49,005 bases of DNA from Nemertoderma westbladi (Eukaryota; Xenacoelomorpha; Nemertodermatida; Nemertodermatidae). The stretch is taken from assembly GCA_032718475.1 (NCBI GenBank), contig JAUCBJ010001926.1, positions 1 to 49,005 of the forward strand, given 5' to 3'. The notes below the pieces were generated by a model. That model made no database searches, was not told where the DNA came from, and saw only the letters and a list, made by a program, of their open reading frames with translations. Shown one piece after another: positions 9,072-18,925 of the stretch. A program made the position numbers and the translations under genes. How positions within the stretch are numbered: the first letter of the stretch is position 1; the number at the start of each line of letters is the position of its first letter.

Positions 9072-9296
9072 AACATTTAAAAGCCAAATGGGATGATTCA
9101 TTCTTTAAGTTCCCTTTCAGCTTCAGCCTATGTAAATGATTGAGCCAATCAGGTTACAATTTACCGGCTTCAGTCCGCCATTTGTCCAGACAACAAAGAG
9201 CGGATTCTTAGTTTGGAAGTCGATAATTCAAATTGACCGCGCGGATTTTGGCAATTCCCAGTCCGTAGTCCGCCAGTCCGCTCTTTACATGCACCC
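9072..9296 (-). repeat. Right terminal inverted repeat of element B
   Basis: Inverted match to 731-955, ending CTCTTTACATGCACCC. Followed by target duplication GTAAATCCA (9297-9305). Confidence 0.8.
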
Positions 9297-9587
9297 GTAA
9301 ATCCAGACTTCTCTAGCGAAGGCTGGAAGGCCACGTTGTTTTTGTTACCGGTAACCAATTTGAATGATAAACATACACATTCTGGTGTAAAAAATTATGG
9401 AGAATCTATTTTTTAGTCTTAGTTTTTCAATTACCTGGTGCTTTCTATATTTTAATATTTCTTAATAATGCAGAGTACACGACAGCAGGAGTAGCTGTAC
9501 TGCTGTATACTAGTACTGTAATTGTGGTGGTATATGGTATAGGCTGATAGGGATAGAGGCCTAATTCAGGTAATCCACCGAAGCGGC

Positions 9588-10520
9588 GTGGCACGTACCG
9601 ACGACGTAGTACAGGTAGGTAACAATTTTATTTCGCCGCACAACCGTCAGACCGTAACTATTAATTTGATTGTTAGTAACTCGATGGCCGCATTGCCAAT
9701 GCTGCAATGCGACTCGGCGATGACACTATCAGACTATGCGGTCTTCTGTATCAACCACTGGCTGACTGGCGAGAGTTTAGGATGTTCCGCACATTAAGGT
9801 GGCAAGTCATCCGGTGGGTCGTTGCGACCAACTGTTACACTAAATGGTTTTCCCGGAGTACCGGCTTCTTCCTGTATACCACGAGCACCTTCTACGCCAC
9901 GTCAAACACCGATTGTCGAAGAACGACAGATTCTGAGATTAGCTCATTGGACTTCCATCTGTCCATATTATAAATAGTGATGTTTTTATTAAACGGAAAA
10001 CTTTTATGTTGGTACTCTTTGTTTTCTATGAGGACAATTAATCTATCCAATTATATTACATCGGTCGTGTAAACATTTACTTGAAGCAGGCACTACTATT
10101 TTCCGATATCTATGTCTGTCGTTGCGACACTGCGCTGGGACCAAATAACCAACTGCTCCGTTGGTTGTAATTAACAGAAGTTGTGGCAATGATGACAAGA
10201 CACACAGATCCTCGAAACGCTATTGGGTAACATCCGAAGGTTCGCGAACTTATTTTGAAGATCGTTGACTCTGGGAATTCGAAAGACCAGAGTCAGTCTG
10301 TCAGTTGGTGTTTATGACTCAACAACTTGAAGTACATTGTTCGAAGACAATACAGTACTCAAAAGTTGATTATAATGATTGCAAGCTAAGGTTATCCATT
10401 AAGCTCGTACCTGATTCTGCGGACTTTCGGAACGCCATTAGCGCCATTCCACGAATACTAACTACTTGGTGCCGAGTAAGTCGCGATTTTTTTCTTATTC
10501 TGTTAGGCCTATTGGGTAAG
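9588..10520 (+). pseudogene. Decayed THAP-domain P transposase (element A)
   Basis: Fragments in different frames align in order with the 405-aa protein of element D. SMAALP and YAVFCINHW correspond to the middle of the THAP domain (the Cys and His zinc ligands). GGSLRPT, then FPGVPAS and PIVEERQILRL follow in another frame. QQLEVHCSK matches HQLELHCSK further on. Frame changes and stops separate the pieces, and the first zinc-ligand pair and catalytic centre were not recovered. It is clearly a dead copy of the element A/D transposase lineage. Confidence 0.8.
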
Positions 10521-10674
10521 ATTAAGTAGTGATTTTTTCTTATTGGTTAATAAGTAAGGTTCCATTTTTTCTTATCTTGGCAGAGTAAGTGATTCCAATT
10601 GCGAAGTTTTAAACAGATTATAATATGTCAGTTTGCACTGATTAAGGACGAGATTAAGGTTGTGGAGTCATGGC

Positions 10675-10879
10675 ATGGACCTTCGACGCAATAAAAATGA
10701 ATCCCTCTCCAGGAAAAATTCGACGCAAATAACAGCTGACCAATCCCAAAAATAAAACTGTCCCTGTTCTGTTCTATTGACTTTAGTTTAGTGTTTTGGT
10801 TATAATAATGTGTCACTGTAACCTGCTCCTTTCCCAAAATTGACGGATTGAGAATTTAACATTAAGGCGGGATATTAAT
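10675..10879 (-). repeat. Dispersed repeat, copy 1 (inverted relative to copy at 23265)
   Basis: The complement matches 23265-23452: shared blocks AATTAATATCCCGCC, CAGGTTACAGTG, TCAGCTGTTATTTGCGTCGA and CTGGAGAGGGAT. Part of the same motif (GGAACAGGTTACAGTGG on the minus strand) is inside the MITE at 21878-22094. No coding capacity and no certain termini. Confidence 0.7.
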
Positions 10880-11190
10880 TGATGTATTTATTTACTGGAG
10901 TGGGGAATATTTGGTCGGCGATCGTAAAAAATAAATAATAAAGTAATAACATAATACTGTAATAAAGTACCTGATTGTAATAAAAAGTACGGTATTATTA
11001 TAAAGTGATAATATAAAATACCTAATAATAATAGGCATAGTGCGTCAATATTAACAGAGCGCGTTCAGCCATTGATAATAATATTTTCAACCAATAATGC
11101 CATCAACAAATGCTGTAGATTGAATTGAAAATCCCGCTAAAAGATTGTACTTTTATTACCAGTATTATTTAGCCAATCAAAGTAAAGTTA

Positions 11191-12135
11191 ATAAGTCGTT
11201 CGCACGAGTTACTAAGTCGTTCGCACGAGTTACTAAGTCGTTGCCCGCGTTAGTTAAGTCGTTCGCACGACTTAGTATGTCGTTCGCACGACTTAGTATG
11301 TCGTTCGCACGACTTAGTATGTCGTTCGCACGACTTAGTATGTCGTTCGCACGACTTAGCAAGTCGTTCGCACGAGTTACTAAGTCGTTCGCACGCGTTA
11401 GTAAGTCGTTCGCACGCGTTAGTAAGTCGTTCGCACGACTTAGTATGTCGTTTGCACGACTTAGTAAGTCGTTCGCACGAGTTAGTATGTCGTTCGCACG
11501 ACTTAGTGTGTCGTTCGCACGACTTAGTATGTCGTTCGCACGACTTAGTATGTCGTTCGCACGACTTAGTATGTCGTTCGCACGACTTAGTAAGTCGTTC
11601 GCACGCGTTAGTTAAGTCGTTCGCACGACTTAGTGTGTCGTTCGCACGACTTAGTATGTCGTTCGCACGACTTAGTAAGTCGTTCGCACGACTTAGTAAG
11701 TCGTTCGCACGACTTAGTATGTCGTTCGCACGACTTAGTAAGTCGTTCGCACGACTTAGTAAGTCGTTCGCACGCGTTAGTTAAGTCGTTCGCACGCGTT
11801 AGTAACTCGTGCGAACGACTTAGTAAGTCGTTCGCACGACTTAGTAAGTCGTTCGCACGACTTAGTATGTCGTTCGCACGCGTTAGTTAAGTCGTTCGCA
11901 CGACTTAGTGTGTCGTTCGCACGACTTAGTATGTCGTTTGGACGACTTAGTAAGTCGTTCGCACGACTTAGTAAGTCGTTCGCACGACTTAGTATGTCGT
12001 TCTCACGACTTAGTATGTCGTTTGCACGACTTAGTAAGTCGTTCGCACGACTTAGTATGTCGTTCGCACGAGTTAGTTAAGTCGTTCGCACGACTTAGTA
12101 TGTCGTTCGCACGACATACTAAGTGGTTCGCACGA
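11191..12135 (+). repeat. 21-bp tandem satellite, about 45 copies, each unit a hairpin
   Basis: The unit is AAGTCGTTCGCACGACTTAGT and variants (AGTATGT, CGCGTTAGT, CGAGTTACT linkers). Each contains AAGTCGT and its complement ACGACTT around a 4-base loop (TCGC), so every unit can fold. Because 21 is a multiple of 3, all frames without a stop in the unit stay open on both strands. The resulting Ser-Phe-Ala-Arg repeat frames are not genes. The right edge lies 33 bp from the Foldback-like element. Confidence 0.95.
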
Positions 12136-12168
12136 ATTTTTTTTCTCATGTCCCTTTAGGGGCTCCGT

Positions 12169-12310
12169 AGAAAACCATGCACTATAGGTTTTCGAGGGCG
12201 GAGATTCAAATTTTGTTGAGTCAATAACTGATTTGCAGTAAATTGCCAGTTACATGGCGGCCGACATTTTCTAACCAAAACTATAAACGGAAGCTGGAAA
12301 TTCAGGAATA
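12169..12310 (+). repeat. Left unique end of element E
   Basis: 142 bp, inverted match to 16011-16165 with short indels. Confidence 0.88.
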
Positions 12311-12404
12311 CATCTGACAATGTACATTTAATTTGATTTAATTAGTTATTTGAGTTTATTGCAGGGTTTAAGGTAGAAATACAATGAAAAGTGTTGTATT
12401 TATT

Positions 12405-12423
12405 GGGGGGGGGGGGGGGGGGG
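12405..12423. repeat. Homopolymer run, G19
   Basis: Nineteen G after TTGTATTTATT, inside element E. G-quadruplex candidate. Confidence 0.9.
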
Positions 12424-12587
12424 AATTGACAAGCAGGTGGCTGCCCCTAGTGAAAATTAACTCATACCCATTTTCCTTCCCCCATAGCTGAAAACATGAA
12501 AATGACCCTGAAAAGGGCACTTTTAGTAATATAAATGGCAATTAAGTCAAATATGTGACTCGATTACGAGATGATATATAAGCGAAT

Positions 12588-12985
12588 AACACTGGGCTCG
12601 GACTCAACCTGTGACCCCTGCATAGAAATATCTCAGTTTAAAGAGTCTCTCTGGGCGCGGACTCAACCTGTGACCCCCCTGTAGATAAATATCTCCGTCT
12701 AAGTGTCTCCGGGCTCGGACTCAACCTGTGACTCCTGCATAGAAATATCTCAGTTTAAAGAGTCTCTCTGGGCGCGGACTCAACCTGTGACCCCCCTGTA
12801 GAGAAATATCTCCGTCTAAAGTGTCTCCGGGCTCGGACTCAACCTGTGACCCCTGCATAGAAATATCTCAGTTTAAAGAGTCTCTCTGGGCGCGGACTCA
12901 ACCTGTGACCCCCCTGTAGAGAAATATCTCCGTCTAAAGTCTCTCTGGGCTCGGACTCAACCTGTGACCCCCCTGTAGAGAAATA
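12588..12985 (+). repeat. 58-62-bp minisatellite in element E, alternating two unit types
   Basis: About 7 units carrying CGGACTCAACCTGTGACC and AAATATCTC. Two versions alternate: one with CCCCTGCATAGAAATATC and AGTTTAAAGAG, the other with CCCCCCTGTAGAGAAATATC and CGTCTAAAG. The array is therefore a dimeric higher-order repeat of about 118-120 bp. It is related to the minisatellite in element D (3210-3535), in the same orientation. Confidence 0.88.
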
Positions 12986-13129
12986 TACAGATGTTACAGA
13001 TACAAATGTACTGTGCAGGACTGGCCAGTGGCTACAAATAGTTCTGCTTCTGCAGTTCTGTGTTCTGTCAGCATCTGGGCCTAGCCACTCAGCCACTAGC
13101 TGACTCGGTCAGCTTCTTCGCACAGGTCC

Positions 13130-14190
13130 GAGCAACAATGAGCAACAACTAGCAACAATGAGCAATAATAAAGTACAACAACGAGCAACAACGAACAACA
13201 ATTAAGCAACAACGAACAACAATGAGCAACAACGAGCAACAATAAGCAACAACGAGCAATAGTAAAGCACAACAATGAGCACCAACAAGGAACAATGAGC
13301 AATAATAAAGTACAACAACGAATAACAATGAGCAATAATAAAGTACAACAACGAGTAACAATGAGCAACAACGAGCAATAATAAAGTACAACAACGAGTA
13401 ACAATGAGCAACAACGAGCAATAATAAAGTACAACAACGAGTAACAATGAGCAACAACGAGCAATAATAAAGTACAACAACGAGTAACAATGAGCAACAA
13501 CGAGCAACAATGAGCAATAATAAAGTACAACAACGAGCAACAACGAACAACAATTAAGCAACAACGAACAACAATGAGCAACAACGAGCAACAATGAGCA
13601 ACAACGAGCAATAATAAAGCACAACAATGAGCACCAACAAGGAACAATAATAAAGTACAACAACGAATAACAATGAGCAACAACGAGCAATAATAAAGTA
13701 CAACAACGAGTAACAATGAGCAACAACGAGCAATAATAAAGTACAACAACGAGTAACAATGAGCAACAATGAGCAACAACGAGCAATAATAAAGTACAAC
13801 AACGAGCAACAACGAACAACAACTAAGCAACAACGAACAACAATGAGCAACAACGAGCAACAATGAGCAACAACGAGCAATAATAAAGCACAACAATGAG
13901 CACCAACAAGGAACAATGAGCAATAATAAAGTACAACAACGAGCAACAATGAGCAACAACGAGCAATAATAAAGCACAACAATGAGCACCAACAACGAAC
14001 AATGAGCAATAATAAAGTACAACAACGAACAACAATGAGCAACAGTGAACAACAATGTGCAACAACGAGCACCAATGAGCAACAACGAACAACAATGAGC
14101 AACAACGAGCAACAACGAACAACAATAAGCAACAACGAGCATCAATGAGCAACAACGAGCAATAATAAAGTACAACAACGAGCAACAATG
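13130..14190 (+). repeat. Left inverted arm of element E: AACAAYGAGC tandem repeats
   Basis: Built from 10-bp units AACAACGAGC / AACAATGAGC interspersed with AATAATAAAGTAC. A 43-bp compound unit recurs around 13360-13500. It is the reverse complement of the right arm. Minus-strand frames of up to 404 codons (Leu, Val, Cys, His, Ala only) arise because the units avoid stops. The arm carries no gene. Confidence 0.93.
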
Positions 14191-14388
14191 ATACTTATGC
14201 AGTAATGTATCCCAGTAATCCCGAATATATATGTAGGATATAAATAAATACCCAACCAAGAACTTAATGAAAAATGCTTCCATACCCGCAATGTCATCAA
14301 GATGGTGCACAATACTGCTGTACAGGCACCGGTAGGCCTACAAATATTTATCAGTTTGCCTCATTTCAGTCTATTAGTCTTGTTCTGT
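14191..14388. other. Loop between the inverted arms of element E
   Basis: About 200 bp of non-repeated DNA. No gene recognised. Confidence 0.6.
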
Positions 14389-15923
14389 TGCTCGTTGTTG
14401 CTCATTGTTACTCGTTGTTGTACTTTATTATTGCTCGTTGTTGCTCATTGTTGCTCGTTGTGGCTCATTGTTGCTCATTGTTGTTCGTTGTTGCTCGTTG
14501 TTGCTCGTTGCTCATTGTTGATCGTTGTTGCTCGTTGTTGCTCATTGTTACTCGTTGTTGTACTTTATTATTGCTCGTTGTTGATCGTTGTTGCTCATTG
14601 TTGCTCGTTGTTGCACATTGCTGCTCGTTGTTACTCGTTGTTGTACTTTATTATTGCTCGTTGTTGCTCATTGTTGATCGTTGTTGCTCATTGTTGCTCA
14701 TTGTTGCTCGTTGTTGTACCTCATTATTACTCGTTGTTGATCGTTGTTGCTCGTTGTTGCTCATTGTCTGCTCGTTGTTTCTCGTTGTTGCTCATTGTTA
14801 CTCGTTGTTGTACTTTATTATTGCTCGTTGTTGATCGTTGTTGCTCGTTGTTGCACATTGTTGCTCGTTGTTTCTCGTTGTTGCTCATTGTTGCTCGTTG
14901 TTGTACTTTATTATTGCTCGTTGTTGCTCATTGTTACTCGTTGTTGTACTTTATTATTGCTCGTTGTTGCTCATTGTTACTCGTTGTTGTACTTTATTAT
15001 TGCTCGTTGTTGCTCATTGTTACTCATTGTTGTACTTTATTATTGCTCGTTGTTGCTCGTTGTTGCTCATTGTTACTCGTTGTTGTACTTTATTGTTGCT
15101 CGTTGTTGATCATTGTTACTCGTTGTTGTACTTTATTATTGCTCGTTGTTGCTCATTGTTGATCGTTGTTGCTCATTGTTACTCGTTGTTGTACTTTATT
15201 ATTGCTCGTTGTTGATCGTTTTTGCTCATTGTTGCTCGTTGCTGCACATTGCTGCTCGTTGTTGCTCATTGTTACTCGTTGTTGTACTTTCTTATTGCTC
15301 GTTGTTGATCGTTGTTGCTCGTTGTTGCACATTGCTGCTCGTTGTTTCTCGTTGTTGCTCATTGTTGCTAATTGTTACTCGTTGTTGTACTTTATTATTG
15401 CTCATTGTTCCTTGTTGGTGCTCATTGTTGTGCTTTATTATTGCTCGTTGTTGTTCATTGTTGATTGTTGTTGCTCATTGTTGGTCGTTGTTGCTCATTG
15501 TTGCTCGTTGTTGCTCATTGTTGTTCATTGTTGCTCATTGTTACTCGTTGTAGTACTTTATTATTGCTCATTGTTCCTTGTTGGTGCTCATTGTTGTGCT
15601 TTATGATTGCTCGTTGTTGTTCATTGTTGCTCGTTGTTGCTCATTGTTGATCGTTGTTGCTCATTGTTGCTCGTTGTTGCTCATTGTTACTCGTTGTTGT
15701 ACTTTAATATTGCTCATTGTTGCTCATTGTTCCTCGTTGTTGCTCATTTTTGCTCATTGTTATTAGTTGTTGTACTTTATTATTGCTCGTTATTACTCAT
15801 TGTTGCTCGTTGTTGCTTATTGTTGCTCATTGTTGCTCGTTGTTGCTCATTGTTGATCGTTGTTGCTCATTGTTGCTCGTTGTTGCTCATTGTTGCTCGT
15901 TGTTGGTTATTGTTGCTCGTTGT
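14389..15923 (-). repeat. Right inverted arm of element E: GCTCRTTGTT tandem repeats
   Basis: Complement of the left arm: GCTCGTTGTT / GCTCATTGTT units with GTACTTTATTATT interruptions and the same 43-bp compound unit. It is about 1.5 kb against 1.06 kb on the left, so the arms have expanded unequally. Paired strands could form a stem of around a kilobase. Confidence 0.93.
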
Positions 15924-16010
15924 GCATTTTAGCACCTACCCAATAAAACTCAAATAGCGCAGTACACAGTAGCGGTAACTTATTAAAATATGAATGTATG
16001 TTGTCGGTTG

Positions 16011-16165
16011 TATTCCTGAATTTCCAGCTTCCGCAGTTTATTGTTTTGGTTAGAAAATGTCGGCCGCCATATGCAGCTGGCAATTTACTGCAATTAGTTA
16101 TTGACTCAACAAAAATCTCTCCACTTGAATCTCCGCCTTCGAAAACCTATAGTGCATGGTTTTCT
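16011..16165 (-). repeat. Right unique end of element E
   Basis: 155 bp, inverted match to 12169-12310. Confidence 0.88.
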
Positions 16166-16332
16166 CTTATTTATAGCCACAAATAACATGGGGAATCAAA
16201 TATCGTAAACAATTACCCCGTTACCATGGCAACAGAACGAAGTGATATGACCATGAAAATGTCACAAATGGATTTCTCGACCCCGAAAACCTTACAGTGG
16301 ATTATTTTGTTTTGCTTTTAAAGCCGAGGCTG

Positions 16333-16455
16333 TATTCCTGAATTTCCAGTTTCCGTTTATTGTTTTGGTTAGAAATTGTCGGCCGCCATGTAGCTGGCAG
16401 CCTACTGCAATCAGTTATTGACTGAACAAAAATGACTCCACTTAATCTCCGTTTT
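16333..16455 (-). repeat. Extra copy of the element E end sequence
   Basis: Repeats the 16011 end in the same orientation (TATTCCTGAATTTCCAG, TTGTTTTGGTTAGAAA, TCGGCCGCCAT, CAGTTATTGACT) with divergence. It is a solo or nested remnant of the same family, about 170 bp beyond the element E edge. Confidence 0.75.
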
Positions 16456-16550
16456 GTTAAATTTCTTGGATATAGTTGTTGTGATGCTAAAATTTAATTT
16501 GTCTTTGATAATGTATTATTTTGTTTCATATTGTTTAGACCTTCAATTTT

Positions 16551-16796
16551 AGTCCCGGTGGTGTACGAAAAATTTTCTAGACAACTAGCAGTAATCCGAC
16601 GAAAAAACTTGATATTTCCTTCGCAACAATTTTCACAATTTCAGTTGTTTTTAGCAGCTTTTTCTTTTGAAAGGGTTGGCGGAAAAATATCAATTTTCGG
16701 GCCATTTTTGGAAATTACTAAAATGTGCCTTAGGGCCATCTGAGGCTTAATCCGGCACTGAGTCCCGGTGGTGTACGAAAAATTTTCTAGACAACT
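16551..16796 (+). repeat. 172-bp repeat bracketed by perfect 36-bp direct repeats
   Basis: 16551-16586 and 16761-16796 are identical (AGTCCCGGTGGTGTACG...). Between them is a 172-bp unit (16589-16760) that starts CAGTAATCC and ends GGCTTAATCCGGCACTG. The unit recurs at 20956-21127. The ends CAGT/ACTG resemble hAT-type MITE termini, but the TIR match is short. A 36-bp flanking repeat is too long for an ordinary hAT duplication. Confidence 0.7.
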
Positions 16797-18180
16797 TCAA
16801 ACTATAATTATTATGTTGTAATCATCTAATGAATTATAAAAGCTGTTGTGATTATAGAAGATAGAGAGCAGTTAGCGAAATGATTATTTTGTTCTATCTA
16901 TTTCATCCATCGGATATTCAATACCGGAAATTCTAAGATAACATGGCTCTTCACGAATATCCTCTGTGATCATTGTATTGGGTCTACCATAGATATGTAT
17001 GTTCTCTTCTTATAAAATTTCGTCATGGGAATACGAGTTACCTAACTTATTGTCCCTAGCTGTGTCCAGTTATTCTACCAAACACTGTGGCAACAAAGTT
17101 AAGAAAACATGTAATGATCTTATGTCTCACAAAGAGGAGTTTTTATCTATTTATTGTATTGATATTTTAAATAAATATAACTTAAACACTTTTGCACGAC
17201 TATCAGTACTAAAAGAAATGTTAATGTGAGTAATTAATCTAACGAACTGTTTTATTTCGAATTTTACAATTATTGTATGTGATGCTCGTAATTTTAATTT
17301 ATAATGCCAATTTCATAATGTAAATGGTATGGTGCTTTTATCTGATATTGAATGGATATTATTATAGCACCGGGGCCATCCCGGATTTTAATATAATATA
17401 CATCACATCGTATAGAGTATTGTTACTGACTACTCTATACTGAGCAAATTATTTTGTTTTCCTAAACAAAATTTACATTTTCTAAAATTTTTCTAACCGT
17501 TTAGAAATTTTTCACAGTGAACATTTTGAAAAAAAAAACCTGAGTAGGCCTAGCTATGGTGCAATAGGTGGAACATTGGAAAAGTTAGATACTGAATATA
17601 ATAACTAAAACTACATTTCATTTTCATTGTGGGAAAAGTTGTACTTTTCAGCGTTATGACCTGAGTATATAAACTATATATATTTTTAAGCGCACAGTTT
17701 CGAGTTAACAAAAATTATTAACCCAGAAATAAAAGTGCTATAGGGCGGATGATGAACCACAGTATGCCTGTATAAATGGAAATAACGCATTTGGTATTTT
17801 AATTTTCTTGGGATTTATTAGAATTTTATATTTTCAATGGTTAACACATGACAAAATTAACAAAAGTAAACATTGATAAGTTAAAATAAATAATACAGTT
17901 TATCAGCACTGGATAAATTCAATAATAATAACGGGTAATAATAAAACACGCTAACTAAATAAGGTTAAATCATTAAATTTACAAATAGGTTATAAAATTA
18001 CACACATAATGGGCCACATAAGTAGTTAAGTAGCACTATTTATTAATAATTATAATTAATTATTATTGTCCTTGTTTCACACGCTTGTATAACCATCGCT
18101 ACGCTCGGGCAATAAAAGCACTGGCCGCCGTGTCATAAAGTGTTACTTCAATAATATTTACTATATATATATATTTACTG
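16797..18180. other. AT-rich non-coding region
   Basis: No gene supported. The small frame near 16999-17229 lacks recognisable protein features. Confidence 0.5.
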
Positions 18181-18186
18181 TTTATT
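18181..18186 (-). terminator. Poly(A) signal of the GST gene
   Basis: AATAAA on the minus strand, about 80 bp beyond the GST stop codon. Confidence 0.7.
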
Positions 18187-18265
18187 AATAATTATAAACA
18201 TTATTTCTTATTAATGCAATTAACCAGTAAAAGACCCACAAATAATTACATTTCTGATTATATTT

Positions 18266-18925
18266 CTAGTGCTCTGTAACTGGGCGACTCTTTAACCACT
18301 CAGCTATTCTCGGGTTCCCTTTTATACCATCACTTAACTTTGCGATATTCGGGTAGGCCGAACCACCGCTTGCTTTCTCGATATCGCCATCGTAAAGGAA
18401 ACCAGCGATAAACTCCAAATTGTTGAACATCGAAAGATCAGCAGCAGATAAACCCGAATCTACGAAATATTCGCATTTTCCCTCTCCGAGAATTTCATTT
18501 ATTTTCGCCAATGTTTCGGGGAAGGTTTTCTCTTTGAGGTTGGTCTTACCTTCAGCTTTCGCGGATTCATCTGGGTCAATCAATACCTTCATCATGGCGT
18601 ATTGCATATCTCTGATATACTCTCTGTACATATCGACTTTTCCTTCTTCAAACTCATCCTTACCAAATAAACCGAACTTCCTCGCGATGTACCGCTCTAT
18701 AGCATGAGTCTGGGCCAGCTTGAACTGCTGTCCGTCGGGTTTGGTGACGATTAAATAGGGTAACTGCCCGAATGGAGTCTCCCCACTTGCCTTTAACGTC
18801 GGCCAATCGGCTCTCTCGATACGCTTGTCTTCGAACGGTTGCCCGGCAGCCGATAGCAACAGCCTACTAACTTCCGCAGAACCCCGAGCATTGAAATACA
18901 CCAACGTATATTTGTTTTCTGCCAT
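18266..18925 (-). CDS. Sigma-class-like glutathione S-transferase, 219 aa
   Basis: Cytosolic GST, conjugating glutathione to electrophiles; sigma-class members also include prostaglandin D synthases. The N-terminal thioredoxin fold reads YTLVYFNARGSAEVSRLL, where Y10 is the expected catalytic tyrosine. FGQLPYL holds the cis-proline of the glutathione site, and QTHAIERYIARKFGL is the glutathione-binding QS/xAI region, with Thr in place of the usual Ser. The all-alpha C-terminal domain follows (about residues 85-219), with DLSMFNNLEF and a PRIAEWLKSRP tail typical of the class. Length fits the family (about 200-220). There is no intron in the coding region, which is unusual for an animal GST and could mean a retrocopy or an intron-poor genome. 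The start is the first Met of the fold. Confidence 0.93.
   Translation of the reverse strand: MAENKYTLVYFNARGSAEVSRLLLSAAGQPFEDKRIERADWPTLKASGETPFGQLPYLIVTKPDGQQFKLAQTHAIERYIARKFGLFGKDEFEEGKVDMYREYIRDMQYAMMKVLIDPDESAKAEGKTNLKEKTFPETLAKINEILGEGKCEYFVDSGLSAADLSMFNNLEFIAGFLYDGDIEKASGGSAYPNIAKLSDGIKGNPRIAEWLKSRPVTEH

Larger units (their letters stand above)
731..9296. mobile_element. Element B: long-TIR DNA transposon, 9-bp target duplication, Mutator-like by structure
   Basis: The ends are inverted copies: GGGTGCATGTAAAG at 731 and its complement ending at 9296. Similarity between the two arms runs inward for about 225 bp. A perfect 9-bp direct repeat, GTAAATCCA, flanks it (722-730 and 9297-9305). 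Long TIRs with a 9-bp duplication are typical of Mutator-like elements, but no Mutator transposase is visible, so the family assignment is inferred from structure only. Without element C inserted in it, its own DNA is about 1.1 kb on the left and 0.7 kb on the right, so it is probably non-autonomous. The MITE at 21878-22094 has the same GGGTG/CACCC termini and 9-bp duplication. Confidence 0.75.
9297..11100 (+). mobile_element. P-like transposon A: interior and 3' part, decayed
   Basis: Continues element A after the element B insertion. It shows the degenerate subterminal palindrome (9306-9322), a leader with TGGTATAGGCTGATAGG also found upstream of the element D gene, the THAP pseudogene, and a 3' segment (about 10890-11000) that matches the complement of 2990-3110 in element D, including GGGGAATATT and AATAAATAATAAAGTAATAAC. 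The right terminus was not found; sequence from 11191 is satellite. It is collinear with element D and is therefore an older member of the same lineage. Confidence 0.7.
12169..16165. mobile_element. Element E: Foldback-like element with huge repeat-filled inverted arms
   Basis: The two ends are inverted copies of each other (12169-12310 and 16011-16165). Blocks include AGAAAACCATGCACTATAGG, TTGTTGAGTCAATAACT and GGCGGCCGACATTTTCTAA. Inside are a 58-62-bp minisatellite (12588-12985) and two arms of short tandem repeats that are reverse complements (13130-14190 and 14389-15923) around a loop of about 200 bp. Drosophila FB elements have this plan of long inverted repeats made of short tandem units. 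No transposase gene and no clear target duplication were found. Confidence 0.7.

Noticed and set aside
11145-12159. Frames repeating SFARLSM / SHDLVCR
   Set aside because: Produced by the 21-bp unit (a multiple of three) on both strands; no unique sequence is attached.
12588-13096. Minisatellite in element E as part of P-like element A
   Set aside because: In element D the related array is downstream of the gene in the opposite relative orientation; element A's gene points the other way, so the arrangement is not collinear. It lies inside the ends of element E.
13096-15957. Long reading frames (up to 404 codons) rich in Leu, Val, Cys, Ala and His on both arms
   Set aside because: They are translations of AACAAYGAGC/GCTCRTTGTT repeats whose units lack stops; equivalent frames exist in several phases and on mirrored strands, with no domain or start context.
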